A stretch of DNA of 64,000 nt from Pollenia angustigena. Lineage: Eukaryota; Arthropoda; Insecta; Diptera; Polleniidae. This document shows positions 57,518 through 64,000 of this stretch, piece after piece (position 1 is the first letter of the stretch; the number at the start of each line of letters is the position of its first letter). The stretch covers positions 73,689,393 through 73,753,392 of the forward strand of contig OV884059.1 in assembly GCA_930367215.1 (NCBI GenBank). Direction: 5' to 3'. The notes below the pieces were generated by a model, which made no database searches, was not told the DNA's origin, and saw nothing but the letters and a program-made list of their open reading frames with translations. The position numbers and the translations under genes were made by a program.

Positions 57518-58324
57518 TTATACCCTCCACTACAATTAGTTGTGAAGAGGGTATATTAAGTTTGTCATTCCGTGTGAAACTTTTTTATTATTCATCTCAG
57601 ACCCCATAAAGTATATATATTCTGGGTCCTTGAGTAATTCTTAGTCGATTTAGCCATGTCCGTCTGTCTGTCGGTCTGTCCGTCTGTTGAAAACACGCTC
57701 ACTTTTGAACAACTCAAAAGAAATGAATAAACTTGGTACCAAATTGCTTGTAGTTATCCTAAGCAGTTTGGGATTGAAATCCAGCAAAATCGGTTCAGTA
57801 GGACCAGAGCTATGAATCAAAATGTGGAACCACCCCCTAAAAAAATTGATCATTTTGTTACAAAAGATAACATAAATGCTGGAACAAGGCACGGAATGAG
57901 ATAAGATTATGCAAAAATTTGTTTTATTTGACTGGAAATCGCGCTGTTAAATTTCGTGAAGATCCGTCCATAATTTACCCTAAGCCCCATATAAACACTA
58001 CTCCCGGAAAACAGTTTAGTACACCTAAAACTATAATTAATAATGCTATCATAACAGAAATTGGTACGTCACAGTTTTAAAGGACTAGAAATGACGCTGT
58101 GAAATTTCGAAAATTTCGAAATGATCGGTCCATAATTTACCCTAGGCCCCATATAAACCCTACTACCGGAAAACAGTTTAGTCGCCTAAAACCATAATTA
58201 ATAACAATTCGTCACAGTTTAAGATAATAATAACATCATACAGATATTACTCCTTAAACATTCGGACTGTCGGTGGAGGGTATCAAAGATTCGGCACAGC
58301 CGAATATAGCACTCTAACTTGTTT
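57518..58324. repeat. Fly ATACCCTCCAC..GAATATAGC repeat
   Basis: Starts TTATACCCTCCACTAC. It contains 'ccccataaagtatatatatt', GTCCGTCTGTCTGTCGG and two ~150-bp units of 'gtccataatttaccctaggc', and ends CGGCACAGCCGAATATAGCA. This composite is common in schizophoran genomes. It has no protein-coding frame. I could not place it in a superfamily. Confidence 0.75.
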
Positions 58325-58397
58325 TGTTTAGCGATTAAAAAATTTCAGAAATGTTCTGCATTAAAAAAAAAGTAAAAAAACATGTAGTGCAAGAATA

Positions 58398-58648
58398 TGG
58401 AGGGCTCAGAGCTAAAGCGAACCAAGTCAAAAATGAAAATTCGATAATATTTTGAGTTTGAGTAAGTGAATTTCCATTAAATTCTGGAGCCATTGACATT
58501 GGTTTATTACCGTTACCTTTGGAACGAAAAACTTTTTGATTTAGATAACTTGATAGAGTTAAACTTTGCGAAGAATTTCACACCAGTTTTGGAATACATT
58601 TATGCATTTTATATTATGACTTGGTTCGGTTCAGCTTTGAACCCTCCA
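58398..58648. mobile_element. TGGAGGGYTCARAGCTRAAS TIR element, TSD TA
   Basis: The ends pair over about 32 bp (GCGAACCAAGTC inside), with TA on both sides (58396-58397, 58649-58650). 251 bp, non-coding. Confidence 0.75.
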
Positions 58649-58683
58649 TATATTATTCCAAAAAATATTTGAAAAATTTATTA

Positions 58684-58906
58684 CACTACGTGACAATTTT
58701 TGACCAAATGAATTTGACACCTAATCTTTATGTAATCCGATATGAAGTCAGAATTGTCAAAAGTAGAACAGTTTTTGAGATATTCCAAAATAACCGTTAT
58801 TTGTGTTTTTAAAAAAGATGCTGTGACTGAAATGCAAATATTTTACATAAAGATTAGCTGTCAGATTCATTTGGTCACGACTTTGTTGAAATTTTGTCAC
58901 GTAGTG
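58684..58906. mobile_element. CACTACGTGACAA TIR element, TSD TTA
   Basis: The left arm CACTACGTGACAATTTTTGA continues through GACCAAATGAAT and TAATCTTTATGTAA. The right arm is its mirror with a 12-base insertion. TTA on both sides (58681-58683, 58907-58909). Confidence 0.8.
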
Positions 58907-58909
58907 TTA

Positions 58910-60043
58910 TTTGAGGAGATAGAGGGTTTTGCATTCAGAAAAATTAATTGTGTAAGATAAAGAACCAAAAACCAAGAAACACCAAAAAAAATATGTTTTC
59001 GTTATGAAATACACACTCAGAGAAAGCCAATGAGTATAAAAAAAATTAAAGTACTCTAGCACATATCGACAATTTTCAATACGTGTGCGTACTCGTATCT
59101 GTTTATTCTCATACTTGTGTATATCCATGCGCATTTGATTTCATTCATGTATGTTATCATACTTATTGTGTTTCTTGCTCGCACATATTCAGACACACCC
59201 ATAGTTATAGCATTGACTTCAAACATTTTTTTTTTTGTTAAATTTTTTCATAAATGTTGCCAGAATTTTTTTTCCAAATTGCTGAATCACAAATAAATAC
59301 GTTTTTTCAAAATCGTTTGAGTATAATTCAACAAAATTTTATTGAAAAACGATTGTTGACTTTAAAAAAATTTCTGTGATATAAAGATTTGCGTTCTTAT
59401 TTAAGAAAATCTAAAAAAATGACTAAATGGATGCAAATTAAAATACTTCGTGTCATTTTAATCGTTCTTAATAAAAACAGAAAAAGTTACCTTAATCCAA
59501 AAAAAAAATCGAATATTCATATTGGCAGTTAAGAAATAAGATATCACAGGTAAATACATTCATTTATATTATGAGTTTGAGTAGTTTATCTGTTGCCAGT
59601 TGCATTTTTAAGACGTTAAAAAATGGTTTAAAATGTAATTGCTGAAGTCAATCAGTATTCCAAAGAAAATGTTAGCCTTAAAGAAGACTTCGACATCATG
59701 CTATGGTGGAAAAACAACTCCACAAGGTATCCACGGTTGTCTTAATAAGAATCAAGAATTTTATGAAATTTCCTGCCTGCAGCGCAGCTTTAGATTAAGA
59801 TTTCTCTTTAGCTGGAAACATAAAAAAAGAAACAGGAAAGATCCCAAAATAGTTGATAGCCTCCTTTTTTAATTATTTTTATAAAAAACCTCTTTCGTAA
59901 AATATATTATAATTTATTATAGATTTAGAAGCATTATTTTAATTTGATAGCAAATATTTATGTTTTAATATAACTTTAACATAAATTTTTAGGTCGTGGC
60001 AACACTGCTTGCTTTAAAATAACCATACAAAATGTTGAAGTTA
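58910..60043. other. Unassigned AT-rich DNA
   Basis: No gene or well-supported element. A GTGGCAACACTG string at about 59997 looks like a hAT right end, but no partner was found. Confidence 0.4.
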
Positions 60044-60469
60044 CCCTGCAAATAATAGGACCAGTCCAAACACGCGTGTAAAGAGTAGTCCACAAGGGAC
60101 CAGGACTAGTCCACAAGTAACCCAAACGTATGGAAAAAACCTGGTCTATTTAACATTACGATGTCCTAGGAGAGGACCATATAACCCACCTTTGGACCAC
60201 TAAGGAGTAGTTTTAAAACTACTCCATGGTATATAACCCACCTTTGGACCTGTAACGAGTAGTTTTAAAACTACTCCATGGTATACTCAAGAGGATTAGT
60301 TTTGAAGTCGTTTAAACACGAAAGCATGTCGTTAAAAAACGAAGACATGTCGTCTCACTACAAACACTTTTTAACAATGGCATGGTCCATGCTTGCATTA
60401 CATCGGACTAGTCCATGGAGTAGTCCATTTTATCAAAATGGGTCAGGTGGTCCAATTTTATTTGCAGGG
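60044..60469. mobile_element. CCCTGC MITE, copy C, TSD TA
   Basis: CCCTGCAAATAATAGG.. to ..TTTATTTGCAGGG with TA on both sides. Shares the 62-bp internal tandem duplication with copy B and is almost identical to it. 426 bp. Confidence 0.9.
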
Positions 60470-60590
60470 TACTTGTCGATACTTACGATACATGCCTTTA
60501 CTCATACGCATTCAAAGGATTACCCATAAGCATGCGTGTTTGTTCATATTCATACCGGTCGATATACAAACTTATTCATGCTCATACTTA

Positions 60591-60753
60591 CACAGCGTTT
60601 ACATTTGCCAGTACTGGCAAGACAGTAAGCATATACATATTAGTTGGCAAAACAATGCAAAAACAAAATAGCTGTAAAAGTGTTTATGTATTAGTGAAAA
60701 AGTTTGAATGAATTGCTACTGGCTTGCCAGTACTGGCAAATGTAAACGCTATG
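60591..60753. mobile_element. CAYAGCGTTTACATTTGCC hairpin element, TSD TTA
   Basis: The arms share AGCGTTTACATTTGCCAGTA and the self-complementary TTGCCAGTACTGGCAA. TTA on both sides (60588-60590, 60754-60756). 163 bp. Confidence 0.85.
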
Positions 60754-60762
60754 TTATTGGTA

Positions 60763-62978
60763 CCCGCTTGACCTGAGATTCGAAAAAAGCGAACATTCAC
60801 CACTGCGAAGAACTAGCGAAACAAAAATGTTCGCTAAAAGTTCGAAAATATAAGATAAAAGTGAACGTTCGCATTAACGAAGTTTTTGCGAAGATTTGGC
60901 GAACTTAAATTTGAGTAAGCTAATTTAAAACCGTTATCTTCGCTTACTTCTCACCAAATCTGTATAAATGATATTGGGGCATTCTTTTTGCGAACAAAAA
61001 ATCATTAAAAAAATGCTGCTCGCAAGAAAAGCAAAACCAAACAAAACGTTTTTTTTTTTTTTGTTGTTTTTAATTGAAAAATAAAAATAAACAGGTCATT
61101 TGTGAGTTAAAAGTGAAGTGTTAAAAGCTGAAAGCGCAAGTTTAAAAAACATTAATATTAAAAAAATACATAATAAAAATATAAATATTTATTTTCAAAA
61201 TTAAAGAAAAATAAGGTAAGTAAAATGAATATTCTACATAGCAAATTAGTTGTTAACCTTGAACCTTTTCTCTCTTATCCAATGGATTCAAGTTTAATAG
61301 GAATATTTTCTTCAAATAATTTACAATTCAGTAAAACCATTGACATATTTAAAATTTGTGAAATATCCGGAAAAATGTGTTATTTTAAAACTGAATATAA
61401 TCATATTTTAATTCCATTAATTCACTTTTAGGTAAAATATGGCAGGAATTAACACAAATGCATTTACCAATAATAATATTACTCAGAATGAAGAAAATAA
61501 TAAAGAGCCAATTTCAATATACACGGAGCTATTTCAACAAAATTCCGATACAAATTTTACCGGCAACAGTCAAATTTTAACCTTAACAGATTATACGGCA
61601 AACACAAACAATAAAAGCAGTGAATTAAGAGGTATGTATTTTTTATAGTCTTGTCCTTTATAATATACAAAAAATCATTAATTTTACATTTGAAAAATCC
61701 CCCATTTATACTTTTTCTAATAGAAATATTTAACCTTGTGCGGAAAATAGACCTGAATGTAACGATTCTTAATACAAAAACCGATCGTTTAACAAATGAG
61801 CTGATTTCAATTCGCAGAGAAATTTCATCCCTAAAAACGAAAGTATACGGAGACGTTGCTTGTATTGAACATATTGTTCCGATTCAACCATTTGTATTAA
61901 TGGAACAATATAATAATTTTGAAAGCAGTTTGGAAAACAAAGAAACTTTTAAACAATTCGTAAGTATTATTCACATTCATATGTACATATTATGTACATT
62001 CATAAATATACATTATTAACATACATATTTTTATACTTGTTTTTATTTAAGGTGAAGGAATTGTCAATGTCTAAAGAAAAGTCATACGAAAAATTTATAC
62101 GAAACTTGTGGAAAAGAATGTTTTCTGATGTACTGGCGGAGCAGTTCTCTTGGAGGGGAACTATCAGCAAAAAATGAATAAGGGGATCGCGATTAACTTC
62201 AGCTATTCGACGTAAGAACAATTTTGAACACTTTTGTTTATAATAATTGTAGAATAATTGATTTTTATATATATTTCATTAGATTCTTTTAAAAACAAAT
62301 TTTCATTAGAAGATGATGATTTTGATAAAATATCACAGAGGTTTTTTCAATATGCCCATGACAGCTAAGTACCAAGAAAAAAAGAATGGAAATTCACCAT
62401 AATAAAACTGCGTTTTCTTAATTACTTTTTATTACCTTATTTTTTAAAAATATATGTATATTATTTTTTTAAAAATGATTTTCATGTAAATTAATTTATA
62501 AGCATTTGTAAGAATTATTTTTATTTAACTTAAAGTACAAATTTTTGTTTTGTTTTTATAAATAAATATTATATATGTATTTTACATAAAAAAAAAACAA
62601 AACGTACTCTTTTTTTTTGAGAAAAAAACAAAACACAAAATTAAGAGAGAAAAATATAAAAGCTTCGCTAACGAACTTTTGCAAAACTATTAAAAACGAA
62701 TGTTTAGCGAATTTTAAATCGAATCTATAAAACTATTTCCAGCGAACATTTAGTGATATCGTTAAAGTTGTTCGTTATAGATATTGCCAAAAGATCATTA
62801 TTAATATTAAAGCAAACCTTCGAGATCGAAGAATTTGCTGCCACAAACTGAGCGACGGGTGAACTCTATGAGTTCTTTTTCGTTTCACTAGCAGTAGTCG
62901 TTCTCGAACGTTTTATCAGAGAAACGTTTGCCAATTGTTCAATAGCAATATTATTTTCGATTGCCGTGGTCAAGCGGG
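60763..62978 (+). mobile_element. TIR element carrying a spliced DUF4806-like gene
   Basis: CCCGCTTGACC at the left and its mirror GGTCAAGCGGG at the right; TA borders both (60761-60762, 62979-62980), which may be the TSD. Both subterminal regions are dense in GCGAAC, TTCGCTA and GTTCGC words (at least eight on the left within 300 bp, six or more on the right). The only gene inside is the multi-exon frame at 61439-62368. No transposase, recombinase or reverse transcriptase resemblance was found. Confidence 0.7.
61439..62368 (+). pseudogene. DUF4806-like protein, four exons, one in-frame TGA
   Basis: Exons 61439-61631, 61724-61959, 62052-62211 and 62283-62368 join in frame at GT..AG introns (donors GTATGT, GTAAGT, GTAAGA; acceptors TAATAG, TTTAAG, ATTAG), giving about 224 codons. 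A leader intron with donor GTAAGT at 61216 and acceptor TTTTAG at 61431 would place a non-coding exon upstream. Residues 1-64 are Asn/Thr-rich and polar. Residues about 68-110 look coiled-coil (TKTDRLTNELISIRREISSL). The rest fits DUF4806: PFVLMEQYNNFESSLENKET, then NLWKRMFSDVLAEQFSWRG, TSAIRHSF and ISQRFFQYAHDS. TGA at 62175-62177 (codon 185) lies in frame inside the domain, while similarity resumes after it. AATAAA is at 62401. DUF4806 is an arthropod/hydrozoan domain of unknown function. The spliced model is inference from splice sites and frame. Confidence 0.65.
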
Positions 62979-62998
62979 TAGTCATACCCAGGGATGTC

Positions 62999-63215
62999 AG
63001 ATGTGACGATTTTACGTCATTTTGACGATTTTTTTCGATGATTTTACCAAAATGACGATTGACGATTTTTAATGTAGAGTCACTTAGGTTTTGACGATTT
63101 CATCCCGTCAATAAATTTATTTTAAACTTTAATCTGGCATCAATTTTATAACACTTCAATCTGGCAATTAACATTTTTTCTTAGTTTGTATATGTGTATA
63201 GAGGCGAATATATAT
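62999..63215. repeat. End of a GACGATTT-word hAT element
   Basis: CAGGGATGTCAGATGTGACG followed by at least five GACGATTTT words; related to 39420. 'aatctggcatcaa' and 'aatctggcaattaa' near 63130-63170 may be decayed remains of the other end. No TSD confirmed. Confidence 0.6.
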
Positions 63216-63305
63216 TTATACTAGCGGACCCGACGAACTTCGCCTCGTCCCAATTTTAAGCGTTCAGACAAACTTTAGAGTAATAATACAACACAAATAT
63301 TTATT

Positions 63306-63440
63306 GCCTGTTTAACGATCTCGAACGTCAACGTTCGCATAGAAATTTATATTTAAAACAAAAACAAAATTCGAAAATTTGTTTTTGTTTTAAATGTAAT
63401 TTTCTATGCGAACGTTAACGTTCGAAATCGATGAACAGGC
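63306..63440. mobile_element. GCCTGTTYRWCGAT hairpin MITE in the Helitron
   Basis: Arms of about 60 bp with GCCTGTT ends, CGAACGTNAACGTTCGCATA in the middle and TAAAACAAAAAC at the loop side. Same family as 21234-21370 but with different mid-arm sequence. It supplies the last 17 codons of the helicase frame. Confidence 0.8.
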
Positions 63441-64000
63441 TGTTAAATTTTCAATGTGATTTATTTGAATGGAGTCAGTAGAGAGCGATTTGATGAACAA
63501 TGTTTTTCGATTTGTTTCCGGCGCAAAAACAAATAACGAAGACGGTTTCCCAACACGCGAACATGCAACGTATAGCTGACCGTGCGGAAAACGGGGAAAT
63601 TCGAGATTAATCTCACAGACTTCTAGTGATTGGCTTTGCGATTTATTGATTGTCATTGCAAATGTCAATCGAATTGGGAACTTAATCCGCTTGAATTGGA
63701 ATGGAAGGTCAGTTGGAATAATGGGAATTCGTGGGATAAGGACTTCCTCTCCTTTGAATTTGCCCTTGATTATTGTCGCCTGAATCACATTGTTCATTAG
63801 CTTTTTCACGGACAACTGCGTACCGTTGCACATTTTTGGAGGATTGAGATTTCGCAACATGATTATGATCGATACCATCTTCAGCTGTAAATTATGCGGC
63901 GGAGTTCCTGGTACATCAAGCGAGTTCAAAAATTCCGACGGGTAGCTGGTCGGTTCATTTTCGTCGGTCACACAGTCAACAGATTTGTACGTATGCAGTT
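63390..64000 (-). CDS. Helitron RepHel helicase, C-terminal part (open at window edge)
   Basis: The frame is open from the right edge of the window. It contains [77 protein letters not shown] and [20 protein letters not shown]. These are the last PIF1-family motifs (Q-S-L-E after a TINKSQ motif, and the [10 protein letters not shown] motif VI with its arginine) that end the Rep-helicase protein of animal Helitrons. [11 protein letters not shown] has Ser where most carry Gly. The protein normally nicks and unwinds DNA for rolling-circle transposition; the Rep domain would lie beyond the window. The last 17 codons come from a hairpin MITE, so the natural stop has been replaced. Confidence 0.9.
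   Translation of the reverse strand, partial: LHTYKSVDCVTDENEPTSYPSEFLNSLDVPGTPPHNLQLKMVSIIIMLRNLNPPKMCNGTQLSVKKLMNNVIQATIIKGKFKGEEVLIPRIPIIPTDLPFQFKRIKFPIRLTFAMTINKSQSQSLEVCEINLEFPRFPHGQLYVACSRVGKPSSLFVFAPETNRKTLFIKSLSTDSIQINHIENLTACSSISNVNVRIENYI

Larger units (their letters stand above)
63231..64000 (-). mobile_element. Helitron 3' end, running off the window
   Basis: On the minus strand the element ends in CTAG (63231-63234) followed by T, after a small hairpin (GACGAGGCGAAGTTCGTC). The CTRR end with a nearby hairpin and insertion before T is diagnostic for Helitrons. The helicase C-terminus is just upstream. A hairpin MITE interrupts between them. Confidence 0.85.

Noticed and set aside
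59240..60010. Possible hAT element between a TGTTGCCAG string near 59256 and GTGGCAACACTG near 59997
   Set aside because: The 8-bp flanks do not match and the left string does not begin with the expected CA..G cap.
61225..61431. 68-codon frame just before the DUF4806-like gene as a first coding exon
   Set aside because: It has its own stop right before the next ATG and fits neatly as an intron (GTAAGT donor at 61216, TTTTAG acceptor at 61431); it was kept only as intron sequence. It remains possible that it is a retained coding piece.

Overview
The window is nuclear DNA of a higher fly. It is AT-rich, has short spliceosomal introns, dipteran-type non-LTR retrotransposons and the usual fly interspersed repeats. 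The one host gene I recognise encodes a glutamate-cysteine ligase catalytic subunit (Gclc), the rate-limiting enzyme of glutathione synthesis. A calyptrate fly such as a blow fly is my best guess from protein and repeat style; this is inference.

Layout. 1-1957: decayed reverse-transcriptase fragment and degenerate repeats. 1958-11480: a 4.77-kb head-to-tail direct duplication with no convincing gene. 11998-30924: Gclc on the + strand, with exons 11998-13653, 30562-30743 and 30810-30924. They are separated by a 16.9-kb intron that holds a full-length Jockey-type LINE and at least a dozen inverted-repeat elements. 31159-63200: almost wall-to-wall DNA transposons, many nested. 63231-64000: the 3' end of a Helitron with the C-terminus of its helicase, running off the window.

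Most of the window is explained by transposons whose ends and target-site duplications (TSDs) can be read directly. hAT-type elements with ends CAGNGNTG (or CACTG) and 8-bp TSDs lie at 31159-38407, 39420-40958, 43038-44604, 46389-48459, 48506-49806, 51240-54616 and 55404-56610. A group with CCCT ends and 2-bp TSDs of varying sequence lies at 15546-20688, 25019-25496, 38514-38887, 38901-39363, 44655-45074 and 60044-60469. Inverted-repeat elements flanked by TTA, TA or ATC make up the rest. Insertions inside repeats that also occur uninterrupted elsewhere in the window give clean filled/empty site comparisons.

The least expected object is the element at 60763-62978. It has terminal inverted repeats, subterminal GCGAAC-type words and no recognisable transposase, but carries a spliced gene whose product ends in what looks like a DUF4806 domain. 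That gene has one in-frame TGA. A second theme is that many elements keep a conserved terminal cap but carry a family-specific short word repeated just inside the ends. Nothing here looks like an operon, an RNA gene or a CRISPR array.
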